This document shows, in pieces, positions 1 to 7,666 of a stretch of 64,000 nucleotides of DNA. Position 1 is the first letter of the stretch; each line of letters begins with the position of its first letter. This stretch comes from Algisphaera agarilytica. GTDB lineage: Bacteria; Planctomycetota; Phycisphaerae; Phycisphaerales; Phycisphaeraceae. The translations under genes were made by a program, and so were the position numbers. The notes beneath the pieces were generated by a model. It was not told the origin of the DNA. It ran no database searches and saw only the letters and a program-made list of their open reading frames with translations. The DNA lies in contig NZ_JACHGY010000001.1 of the NCBI RefSeq assembly GCF_014207595.1, positions 124,001-188,000 of the forward strand. The letters run 5' to 3'.

Positions 1-570
1 TCGGTTTCCCGGTCCGGTGTTTTGTTCGATATAACGGTAGTTTTCGCCGACCAGAAAGATGTCGCTGGGGATCGCGTAAATCCGCTCAACCTTCGTCCCC
101 GCAACCGGGGTCTTGGCCACGTTGTCGTATTCAGGCCAAGGGAAACGGTAGCCATTGCCGCGCAGAGCGGCCTGGTTAAACCGCATGTCATTCACCCCGT
201 AGCTGCGGATGCTGTATTCATCTGCCGGCAGGGGCAGCCCGGCTGTGGATCGGGCGATATCGTCCTCCGGGCAAGCGTAGACCGCGGCATCGCTCACGTA
301 GTCTCGAACCAACAAAATGCCGGACCAATCGTTGAAGCCAAGGTCGGAGGGCGGCGCGGTGACCATCGGAACGAGGTAGCCATCGTAATCCACGGTATAG
401 GTGGTGTGAGCGACAATCGTCTGACGGACGTTTGAGCCGCACGCGATCTGCCTCGCCGAGGCACGCGCAGACGCCAGGGCGGGCAAAAGGATGCCAATCA
501 AAAGCGCGATAATCGAAATGACCACCAAAAGCTCGATGAGCGTGAAAGCTTTTTCGCACGGGCGGGTCAT
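1..570 (-). CDS. Prepilin-type N-terminal cleavage/methylation domain protein (3' end outside window)
   Basis: The reading frame is open from an ATG at 570 to the window edge (190 codons, no stop), so the C-terminus is missing. The N-terminus has a short charged leader, then the type IV pilin-like hydrophobic segment [20 protein letters not shown] at about residues 9-28, with the expected cleavage site before the Phe and the methylatable Glu five residues in. This is followed by a globular part with a YxVDYDGY motif and a cysteine in YACPEDD, as in planctomycete pseudopilin-like proteins. It is the last visible gene of the minus-strand set led by the LacI-type gene. A surface or pseudopilus role is inferred from the family; no substrate is known. 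Confidence 0.85.
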   Translation of the reverse strand, partial: MTRPCEKAFTLIELLVVISIIALLIGILLPALASARASARQIACGSNVRQTIVAHTTYTVDYDGYLVPMVTAPPSDLGFNDWSGILLVRDYVSDAAVYACPEDDIARSTAGLPLPADEYSIRSYGVNDMRFNQAALRGNGYRFPWPEYDNVAKTPVAGTKVERIYAIPSDIFLVGENYRYIEQNTGPGNR

Positions 571-663
571 GGGGCATCCCTTTTTTGAAGAAACTAAGGG
601 GCAAATGTCTTGAGTGAATGCCGTGGCCGCGCGTTAACGCAGCCACGGCCTGTATCTGGAGCG

Positions 664-1224
664 TCAGCACGCGCGTTTCCGGCGAAGCATGCATAACCCA
701 CCGGCCGCCAGCAAGGCGAGGGATGCGGGCTCGGGCACCGCTTGAATCGAGTCGAAGGTGTAAGACGCGGATTCGCTGCTGAAAGGCAAGATGCGGATCT
801 GCAGCACGTACGACTCGGCGTTGATATCGGCCGAGGAACTCACGTCGAAGCTGATCGGCGAGTCGGTGTTGGTGTCGGTCACAACCGTGGCCTGGCTGGT
901 GAAGACGCCGGCACCATCGAAGTACTGGGCGGTAACGTTGATGAAGTCTTCGTTCGCAACCGCAGGATTAATCGTGACCGCGCTGTCGGCAAGATCGATC
1001 TTGAAACCGGCGTTGTTCCACACGATGCCCGAATCGACATTCGCGCCGCTGGATTTGGTCAGCGTGACGGTCCCGTCGAGATTATCGACAACCGATGCGG
1101 CACCGAATGCACCGCTGAAAAACGTGGTGTCGTCCATGTTGTCGATCACCGCTGCACTGGCGGGCAGCGATGCGATCACGGACGTGACGGCGAGAGCGGT
1201 TGAACATAACAGATGGCGAAACAT
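664..1224 (-). CDS. Secreted protein with PEP-CTERM sorting signal
   Basis: 186 residues. The ATG at 1224 is preferred because AGGAGG lies 6 bases upstream; an upstream start at 1266 would put extra residues before the signal peptide. Residues 1-22 form a signal peptide ending in ASA. The C-terminus has VPEP, a hydrophobic stretch and an RRKR tail, the PEP-CTERM signal recognised by exosortase. No exosortase gene is in the window. The mature domain resembles the upstream neighbour (1284-1820): both have a DGxxTLT-like strand, a GV/IxW segment and a C-terminal RIRI...F.FD.I.A segment, so the two look like diverged duplicates. Function unknown; possibly a carbohydrate-binding beta-sandwich. Confidence 0.85.
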   Translation of the reverse strand: MFRHLLCSTALAVTSVIASLPASAAVIDNMDDTTFFSGAFGAASVVDNLDGTVTLTKSSGANVDSGIVWNNAGFKIDLADSAVTINPAVANEDFINVTAQYFDGAGVFTSQATVVTDTNTDSPISFDVSSSADINAESYVLQIRILPFSSESASYTFDSIQAVPEPASLALLAAGGLCMLRRKRAC

Positions 1225-1283
1225 ATGGGTCCTCCTGGGGTAATAGAACTCGATTCGTGAAAGCATCCCCCGAGCGTCACGGT

Positions 1284-1820
1284 TTATTTGGGTTCCGATG
1301 CGGTGTTGCGGGTCGCTGTGATCTGGTCGAAGACAAACCCTGCGCCTTCCTTCCCGACGGGATTGATCCGTATCCGCAGACGGTATTTCGAAGCCCCATC
1401 GACACCCTGACTCTCCGCAAAAGCGGCGACGCTCTTGAGCACCTGCGGCGCGACTCGGCTCGTGTCTTCAAGCCAGGTCTTCTCGGCGATAAATGTTCCG
1501 TCGGCCTTGAAGAAGAGAAGCGAGGTGACGTAGTAACCGCCCCCAACCGCTGAATTCGGGGTTAGGGTCAGCACATCATGATCCGCGTCGAGCGGGATGT
1601 CGGTTTCCCCGCCAATCAACCAATCCACCCCGGCGTCCTGATCGCCGGCCTGACGGGTGAGCGTCGCTAGTCCATCGCCCTCGCCACTTGCCTGGACCTG
1701 CAGGGGGCCAAACGGCTTCGCAAAATTCTCGTCGGTGAGCAGCGGATCATCGATATGAGCCGTCGCGGTAACTGCTATCAATGAAAGCAAAGCTGATGCA
1801 AGTGAGAAATGTTGATGCAT
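1284..1820 (-). CDS. Secreted protein of unknown function, paralogue of the adjacent PEP-CTERM protein
   Basis: 178 residues with an N-terminal signal peptide (about residues 1-21, ending TATA). The remainder is beta-rich and parallels the PEP-CTERM protein encoded immediately downstream, especially near residues 45-70 (GDGLATLTR...GVDWLI) and in the final RLRIRINP...FVFDQITA. It lacks a PEP-CTERM tail, ending at ASEPK. So one copy would be sorted to the surface and the other released or periplasmic. It lies between the regulator gene and the PEP-CTERM gene, with gaps of 40-60 bases, probably in one transcript. No enzymatic motif was recognised. Confidence 0.75.
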   Translation of the reverse strand: MHQHFSLASALLSLIAVTATAHIDDPLLTDENFAKPFGPLQVQASGEGDGLATLTRQAGDQDAGVDWLIGGETDIPLDADHDVLTLTPNSAVGGGYYVTSLLFFKADGTFIAEKTWLEDTSRVAPQVLKSVAAFAESQGVDGASKYRLRIRINPVGKEGAGFVFDQITATRNTASEPK

Positions 1821-1860
1821 GGTGAACCTATTGAAAAAGCAGGGCGTTTGCGGTGGTCGG

Positions 1861-2856
1861 TCAATCGTCTTGACGAATCCGGGCTACCGAATCGCGGGTG
1901 ATGAGTTCTGTAGGCAGGCAGCAATCCAGCGGCGCGAATGAGTCCGTGGAATTGCACGCCTGAATCATGTGATCGACCGCGATCCGGGCCAGTTGTTCCA
2001 GCGGCTGCCGGATAACGGTTTGGGGCGGGCTGAGGTATTGCCCGACAGGCAAATCTTCGAGCGTAATCGTCGAGATGTCTCGGCCGAGTTGGAGCCCGAG
2101 CACGTTGCTGAGAATATGCAGGACCTCCATGCAGGCGTCTTCGCTGAAGTTGAGGATGGCGGAAACGCCCTGCTGCTTCCAGCGCGACAAGGTGTCGTAC
2201 ACCGGTTGAGCCGACGTGTACTTCACACGGTCGAGCTCCGGGGTGATGCCGTGCTTGGCGAGGGTGTCTTGATAACCACGCAAGCGCTCGTTGCTCCCCC
2301 ACTCGTCGGGCTGGATCGCCAGGAAAGCGATGTCGCGGTGGCCATGTTCGATAAGGTGCTCGGTTGCAAGCACAGCTTGTTGATAGTGATCGGCGTAGAC
2401 GCTCGACACCCCCTGCTTGGACATGGGGTGGTTGATGCTCACCACGGGCAGGGAAGGGATGTCGGTCAGCTCGGCGAGTCGTTCATCGAAGATGATGCCG
2501 ATGACGCCGTCGACATGCGTCTCGTAGACAAGGTCCAGGCTCTCGATATCGATGAGCTCGACCAGCATGCGTTTATCACTGAGCATGCGCGACACCAGCG
2601 AAGACATGATGCCGACGTAGCCCACGGGGAACGATGGGCTGTGCCGGCCCGTCACGATGCCGATGCATTTGTGCGCGATCTTGGGCGAAAAGCCCAACTG
2701 CCGACTGCTGGTCAAGACGCGCCGCCGCAGGTCGGAATTGACCGCGGGGTGGCGGTTAAACACGCGAGACACCGTGCCCGCCGAAACCTCGGCGTGCTGC
2801 GCTACGTCAAGAACCGAAATTGAAGTGTTCGATCGTGCCAAGGGGACGCCATCCAA
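1861..2856 (-). CDS. LacI-family transcriptional regulator
   Basis: 331 residues. A LacI-type helix-turn-helix lies at about residues 13-34 (VLDVAQHAEVSAGTVSRVFN), followed by the hinge and a periplasmic-binding-protein-like sensor domain (GIVTGRHSPSF..., FLAIQPDEWGSNERLRGY). It should bind an operator as a dimer and respond to a sugar. It is divergent from the GH99-like and GH130-like genes. The 160-bp gap contains two AATGAA...TTCA palindromes sitting on two promoters, so autoregulation and control of both divergent units is the simple reading. The effector is unknown; an oligosaccharide from the local glycosidases is likely. The ATG at 2856 gives a normal family length. Confidence 0.93.
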   Translation of the reverse strand: MDGVPLARSNTSISVLDVAQHAEVSAGTVSRVFNRHPAVNSDLRRRVLTSSRQLGFSPKIAHKCIGIVTGRHSPSFPVGYVGIMSSLVSRMLSDKRMLVELIDIESLDLVYETHVDGVIGIIFDERLAELTDIPSLPVVSINHPMSKQGVSSVYADHYQQAVLATEHLIEHGHRDIAFLAIQPDEWGSNERLRGYQDTLAKHGITPELDRVKYTSAQPVYDTLSRWKQQGVSAILNFSEDACMEVLHILSNVLGLQLGRDISTITLEDLPVGQYLSPPQTVIRQPLEQLARIAVDHMIQACNSTDSFAPLDCCLPTELITRDSVARIRQDD

Positions 2857-2906
2857 AGAGTCGTGAAAGCTGGACCGTTCGAAAGAAACTTTGAGACTAC
2901 TTAATC

Positions 2907-2934
2907 ATGATACAGGACTAAATGAAAAATTCAA
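2907..2934 (-). promoter_or_regulatory. Candidate promoter of the lacI-type gene (minus strand)
   Basis: Read on the minus strand, TTGAAT (2934-2929) and TATCAT (2912-2907) are separated by 16 bp, matching the sigma-70 consensus at 4/6 and 5/6 positions. The start codon follows about 50 bp downstream. The -35 hexamer is inside the imperfect palindrome at 2921-2936. Confidence 0.55.
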
Positions 2935-2956
2935 TTGACAAATGAAATATTTCATT
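2921..2956. promoter_or_regulatory. Two operator-like palindromes for the LacI-type regulator
   Basis: AATGAAATATTTCATT at 2941-2956 is a perfect 16-bp palindrome lying exactly between the -35 and -10 hexamers of the plus-strand promoter. A second, imperfect copy, AATGAAAAATTCAATT at 2921-2936, has the same half-sites with a gap one base shorter and overlaps the -35 of the minus-strand promoter. Occupation would block both promoters. The assignment to the adjacent LacI protein is inference from position and symmetry. Confidence 0.65.
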
Positions 2957-2961
2957 ATAAT
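2935..2961 (+). promoter_or_regulatory. Candidate promoter of the GH99-like/GH130-like unit
   Basis: TTGACA at 2935-2940 and TATAAT at 2956-2961 are both perfect consensus hexamers. The spacing is 15 bp, shorter than the preferred 17. The spacer is occupied by the perfect palindrome at 2941-2956. Confidence 0.6.
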
Positions 2962-3017
2962 TTGCTGAGCACTGTCAATTCTTGACTTACGAGCACCGCT
3001 TCAGCGATTTATCCGCC

Positions 3018-4163
3018 ATGGACCGCCCCAAACCCACCATCTCATTCACCACCCGTGACTCGACCGAGCCGCTCGCCCTGCCCGCGGTTCTGGGGCATTT
3101 CTTGCCTTGGTACACACTCCAGGGCTCGAGCTTCCCGCTCGCAGCCGAAGACGCCGCAACCATTACACACCCGCCCACGATCGAAAACGATCGGCACTGG
3201 CGTGATCCCCGAGCTGTGTACCGACGCACGCATCACCATATGCCCGAGATCGGGCGATACGACTCGCGCGACCCCGAAACCCTCGGCTGGCAATTCGGCT
3301 GCATGGTGGATGCGGGCCTGACCGGCTTCATCATCAATTGGAATGGCCAGAACTCGGTCGAGAACACCATCACCCTGGCGGTGCTGGAAGCCCTGGAAGC
3401 CTGGAACCAAGCCAACCCCGACACCCCACTGGCCTACTGCCTTTCGATCGACTCCCAGGCACAGCTGCCCACCGAAGGGAAGACGCCGGCTCCATTGGCT
3501 GAAGACGTCGCATATATCAAGACGCACCTGTTGCGCTCGGCGTATCTGCACCGCGATGGCCGGCCGGTGTTTACCTGCTTTCCGTATGAAGACAACCTCC
3601 CCGATTGGCTCGAGGCATTCGACCAGCAGTTTGGCTCCGGAGGCTATGACTTCCTCTGGTCCAACGTGGCAAAAGGCCAAGGCGAAACCGGTTGCTTCCT
3701 CTGGGTCGAGCCCAGCGAATCATCAACCGATTACTCCAACGCCTATCCGTGGCTTGATCCCGAAGATTCCGGCGAAGGACGCGCTCGGGAACGCTACGCC
3801 CAATGGTCTGATCCCAAGCACCGCCACCTCTACGGGATGGCGGGAGTTTGGCCTGGCTTCGACGACAGCCTAGTGGCATGGGCCTGGAAGCCGAAGGAAC
3901 AACACGACCGCGTCCGGCCCCGAATCATTGCGCGGCAAAACCAGAAGGGAAGCTGCTACCAGCAACTGTGGCAGTCTTACCTCGACGAACTTGATCGGGC
4001 CGAAAGCCTGCCGCTGCCGCTGGTACAGATCGTGACCTGGAACGATTGGGCCGAGGCCACCACGATCGAACCCGCCCGGGACTACGGCAGATCGCTGCTG
4101 GAGGAGACCCGGCAATACGTTGCCCTGGCCCGCGAACGATGGAAGAGTAAATGCCCACACTAG
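3018..4163 (+). CDS. GH99/WbsX-like glycoside hydrolase
   Basis: 381 residues from the ATG at 3018. An in-frame TTG at 2982 could add 12 residues, but neither start has a clear Shine-Dalgarno. The protein resembles the GH99/GH71-like TIM-barrel group: an early GHFLPWY strand, a TGFIINWNG strand near residue 110, and the typical late VTWNDWAEATTIEP motif near residue 340. No signal peptide is visible, so it is probably cytoplasmic, acting on an imported oligosaccharide. The gene overlaps the next one by 13 bases and follows the operator-bearing promoter. The exact linkage cut cannot be told from sequence. Confidence 0.75.
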   Translation: MDRPKPTISFTTRDSTEPLALPAVLGHFLPWYTLQGSSFPLAAEDAATITHPPTIENDRHWRDPRAVYRRTHHHMPEIGRYDSRDPETLGWQFGCMVDAGLTGFIINWNGQNSVENTITLAVLEALEAWNQANPDTPLAYCLSIDSQAQLPTEGKTPAPLAEDVAYIKTHLLRSAYLHRDGRPVFTCFPYEDNLPDWLEAFDQQFGSGGYDFLWSNVAKGQGETGCFLWVEPSESSTDYSNAYPWLDPEDSGEGRARERYAQWSDPKHRHLYGMAGVWPGFDDSLVAWAWKPKEQHDRVRPRIIARQNQKGSCYQQLWQSYLDELDRAESLPLPLVQIVTWNDWAEATTIEPARDYGRSLLEETRQYVALARERWKSKCPH

Positions 4164-5362
4164 CCCCACTCATCACCGAACGCCGCCTGATTCTTCAAGC
4201 TCAGGCAGATTGCCCGTGGGCCAACCAGATGGTGCTCAACCCCGGCGTGATCCGCGACCCCGAATCCGGGCGGCTTCAAATGCTCTTTCGCGCTACCGGG
4301 AACGGGCAACCCCGCAATGCTCCGGCCGCTGCGGATTGGCCGTTCCCGATCTACCTGGGCTATGCCTACAGCGATAATTACGGGCACCAATGGAACGCCG
4401 ACTTCTCGAAGCCTGCGCTGAGCCCCAACTTATCCCTGGCACAGGATGAGTTGTATATAGAGGACAGCCGGGGGCGCAGGTCCCTCAACTACGCCAATGG
4501 CTGCATCGAAGACCCCCGCCTGTACTGGTATGAAGGCAAGTGCCACCTCATTGTGGCGTGCCGTGTCTTTCCGCCCGGCGCGTACTGGGAGAAAGACGAC
4601 CCCATGCAATGCGCTCCAGCATGGGCACAAGACACCGACCACGGCCTTGGTCGCGCGGTTCGCGAGAACGTGACGGTCAACCTGCTCTACGAAGTTGACC
4701 TGCAAGCCCTGGAGCGGGGCCAATATGACAACGCGTTTCGGTACATCACGCATCTAACCAACCCCGAATTCGGCGAGAACCGCGACGTTCTGCTCTTTCC
4801 GCGGAAGCTCCTGATCAACGGCCAGCCAAAAATTGTGGCCCTGCATCGTCCCTGGGAAAGCCATCATTACCCCGGACATCAGCAGGTAACCGCCCCATCG
4901 ATTTGGTACGCGATGGCCGACTCAATCGATCAGCTCAAAACCCCGGATGCGAAGCATCGGCTACTCGCTTCGCCCACGTTCGCTTGGGAGAGTAATCGTA
5001 TCGGCGCCAGCGCTCCTCCCCTTGAGGTGGAACCGGGACTCTGGCTCGTGAGTTACCACGGAAAGCAAGACCGCGATATTGGGTACACCCAATCGTTCAT
5101 GCTGCTTCAAGAAACCGGCAACTCGTTGCCAACGGTTGCGCACCGTTGTTCAGACAGGCTGATGATTCCATCGGAGGCGTGGGAGCAGCCCGGCCGGTTC
5201 AAGACCCCATGCATTTTCACCACTGCGCTTGTCCCCCTCGAAGACGATCAACTCATGATTGTCTACGGCGCAGCGGACGAGAAAATCGGTGCCGCCACCA
5301 CCAAGCTGTCGTCCTTGGTGGAACACGTCCGACGATATGATCCGAGCGGAAAGTGCGTGTGA
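4151..5362 (+). CDS. GH130-like beta-propeller glycosidase or phosphorylase
   Basis: 403 residues. The N-terminus has NPGVIRDPESGRLQMLFRA and, near residue 117, CIEDPRLYWYEGK; the EDPR motif is typical of GH130 and related five-bladed propellers (GH43/GH32/GH117 type), where the Asp is catalytic. Further propeller strands include YLGYAYSDNYGHQW. There is no signal peptide. The start lies inside the upstream gene (13-base overlap), indicating translational coupling and a shared role in breaking down an imported saccharide. GH130 members cleave mannosides; an agar-derived or red-algal oligosaccharide is also possible given the locus. Confidence 0.7.
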   Translation: MPTLAPLITERRLILQAQADCPWANQMVLNPGVIRDPESGRLQMLFRATGNGQPRNAPAAADWPFPIYLGYAYSDNYGHQWNADFSKPALSPNLSLAQDELYIEDSRGRRSLNYANGCIEDPRLYWYEGKCHLIVACRVFPPGAYWEKDDPMQCAPAWAQDTDHGLGRAVRENVTVNLLYEVDLQALERGQYDNAFRYITHLTNPEFGENRDVLLFPRKLLINGQPKIVALHRPWESHHYPGHQQVTAPSIWYAMADSIDQLKTPDAKHRLLASPTFAWESNRIGASAPPLEVEPGLWLVSYHGKQDRDIGYTQSFMLLQETGNSLPTVAHRCSDRLMIPSEAWEQPGRFKTPCIFTTALVPLEDDQLMIVYGAADEKIGAATTKLSSLVEHVRRYDPSGKCV

Positions 5363-5404
5363 CGAGCAAAACGCGAATGAAACGGCAGGCGCCTCACACC
5401 ACGC

Positions 5405-7276
5405 CTAGAGGACCGAGAAGTCCGCGAAGATGGCATAGATGGTCAGCACCAACACCAGCAAGACCGCAGCCATGAGTTTGGCCCCCTTCCAAGGCGTTAG
5501 ATCGACGTCGCCGGTGGCTTCGTGAACCCACAGCTCTTTTCGGGGGGACAGGTCACCGATGACGAGCATGATCAGAACCAAGTAAGCGAACACGATGCCC
5601 AGGAAGTGGAACTCGTGGATGTAGTCGGGGGCGAAGTAGGTCGAAACCGTCGTGGTCTCGATGAACTCGGTATAGACAACAGGGGCCGGGCCTTCGCCGG
5701 ATTCGCCTTGCCAACCCGTTTTCACTTGGGTGGGCTGGACGGTCACCTCTTGCACATACGTGATGGAACGGCCCTGGGCTTCGGCGTTGGCAAGTTCGGT
5801 TTGCTGGTGAGCCGCGGGCACAAAATAGGTCGTGCTCGCCTCACGCGAACCCAGGGGGATGAAGTATCCCGCCAAGAGCGTAACGAGGCCGACAACCACC
5901 GCGATGTTGGCGGCCTTGGCGGGCACGTGTCGAGTCAGCATGCCCACGAGAACCACCGAGAAGATCGGCACGGCATAGATGCCGTTCATCTTTTGCAGGT
6001 AGCCGAAGATGCTGCCCACATCCGCGAGCATCGGGGCGATGATCATGGCAAGCACGGCAATCATCCAGCCAACCCACTTGCCCGAGCGAACGGTCTGTTC
6101 TTCGGAGGCCTGTTGATTGATGAAGTTTTTGTAGATGCCAAGTGAAAACAGGGTGCAGGTGGAGTTCAACGCCGAGTTGAACGAACTCAGGATCGCACCC
6201 ACCAGGACCGCCGCGAAGAAACCCGCGAGGTAAGGCGGCATCACCGCACGTACCAGCGATCCATAGCCTTGATCGCTCTTGAAGCCGACATCGTTGGAAA
6301 AGAGAATAAACGCCATGATCCCGGGCAGGACCAGGTAGAGCGGGCCAAGTAGCTTGAGCAAGGCGCAAAGCAGCAGGCCCTTCTGGCCCTCCCGGAGGTT
6401 TTTGGCACCAAACGTCCGCTGAATGATCTGCTGATTGGTGCACCAATAGAAGAGGTTGAGTAGCGCAATCCCCGTGAAGATGGTCCCCATCGGCACGCCG
6501 GTCTCCTGGCTGCCGATGGAGTTGAATGTCTTGTGTTCGACCCCCCGGTCCTGCATCACCGAAAAGCCGTTCAGGATGCCGGTCCCGTCTCCGAATGTAC
6601 GGCTGATGGCGTCGAGCCCGAAGAACGTGATCATCAAGCCGCCGATGAGCAGTCCCACGCCGTTGAGCGTGTCGGAGACGGCAACCGTACGTAAACCGCC
6701 GAACAGCGCGTAACAGGAGCCGATCAGGCCGACGACCCACACGGTCGACCACAGCACGAACGTATCCGCGTTAAACGTGGCCCCCAGGATCGACACCTCG
6801 TCTTGATCGGGCGCCAAGCCGATGAGCTGTTTGACGCTGATGATGTCCACCAATCCGAGGGCACCGCTGTAGAGGATGATGGGCAGCAGCAGGAACGCAT
6901 AGGCGGAAAGAAAGATCGCATCGGTCATGGTCCGGGTGGTCGCGTCGAAACGATTCTCCAGAAACTGGGGGACCGTGGCGATGCCGCTGCGCAGGTACTT
7001 GGGCAGGAAAAACAGCGCCATGCAGATCAAGGCGATGACCGCCACCACCTCCCAAACCATCACCGCGAGGCCGTCTTTGAAAGCCGCCCCGTTCAGCCCA
7101 ACCATCTGCTCGGTCGACAGGTTGGTGAGTAGCAACGAGCCCGCGATGACGATTCCGCCCAGAGAACGACCACCGAGGAAATAGCCCGACGACGAATCGT
7201 GGTCGTCTTTGCGTGTTAAGAAAAAAGTCAGGACCGCCACCATCGCGGTGACCAGGAGAAAGGAAATTAGGACCAT
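5405..7276 (-). CDS. Sodium:solute symporter (SSS family, SLC5-like)
   Basis: 623 residues with about 14 predicted hydrophobic segments. The start is supported by GGAGAGG five bases upstream of the ATG at 7276. Family features include the early GYFLGGRSLGG region (about residues 31-41), the STEQMVGLNGAAFKDGLAV segment following TM2, and QQIIQRTFGAKN in the middle. A hydrophilic loop of about 70 residues (near residues 475-550, rich in Thr/Glu) separates the last core helices. It likely imports a sugar or oligosaccharide with Na+. It lies 390 bases beyond the GH86 gene on the same strand and may be the distal gene of that cluster or have its own promoter. Confidence 0.9.
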   Translation of the reverse strand: MVLISFLLVTAMVAVLTFFLTRKDDHDSSSGYFLGGRSLGGIVIAGSLLLTNLSTEQMVGLNGAAFKDGLAVMVWEVVAVIALICMALFFLPKYLRSGIATVPQFLENRFDATTRTMTDAIFLSAYAFLLLPIILYSGALGLVDIISVKQLIGLAPDQDEVSILGATFNADTFVLWSTVWVVGLIGSCYALFGGLRTVAVSDTLNGVGLLIGGLMITFFGLDAISRTFGDGTGILNGFSVMQDRGVEHKTFNSIGSQETGVPMGTIFTGIALLNLFYWCTNQQIIQRTFGAKNLREGQKGLLLCALLKLLGPLYLVLPGIMAFILFSNDVGFKSDQGYGSLVRAVMPPYLAGFFAAVLVGAILSSFNSALNSTCTLFSLGIYKNFINQQASEEQTVRSGKWVGWMIAVLAMIIAPMLADVGSIFGYLQKMNGIYAVPIFSVVLVGMLTRHVPAKAANIAVVVGLVTLLAGYFIPLGSREASTTYFVPAAHQQTELANAEAQGRSITYVQEVTVQPTQVKTGWQGESGEGPAPVVYTEFIETTTVSTYFAPDYIHEFHFLGIVFAYLVLIMLVIGDLSPRKELWVHEATGDVDLTPWKGAKLMAAVLLVLVLTIYAIFADFSVL

Positions 7277-7666
7277 GAAACCTCTCCAATGAGATCGTTA
7301 GCCTGGACTTGCCGAGTCGCCTCAAGCGATCGCGACCGTAGCTGAGAGATGTATAGACAAGACGGATCGACACCCGCAAGACTGAAACATGTAGGCGGTG
7401 ATGACATGACGGACACCACTACGCCATAACAATAATCCATCAGCAACGGATTCATCAAGGGTTTCGAGCGCGGAGACTAGAAACCCGGTGCGATTGCTCT
7501 AATCAAGCCCCGGCTTCACCTCACACCAAAGCGCACTCGTCGGCTGGATCAGCCGCGACTTGCCCGATGAGACGCCGGGGATCAATGGTGATTCGCAAGG
7601 AGATTTCACGGGGAAACCATCCGGGACAAACAAGTCATACCAAGCGTAGGCTAATTACTCGAATCG
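7277..7666. other. Intergenic region between GH86 gene and symporter gene
   Basis: 390 bases with no supported gene; an open frame entering the GH86 gene on the opposite strand from 7567 has no coding character. One inverted repeat, GGGTTTC at 7459-7465 and GAAACCC at 7480-7486 (7-bp stem, 14-base loop), could act as a weak hairpin after the GH86 gene or as a regulator site. It has no T-tract. Confidence 0.4.

Noticed and set aside
5522-6145. A 207-codon open frame on the plus strand.
   Set aside because: It is antisense to the symporter gene, is His/Gly-rich and has no family features.
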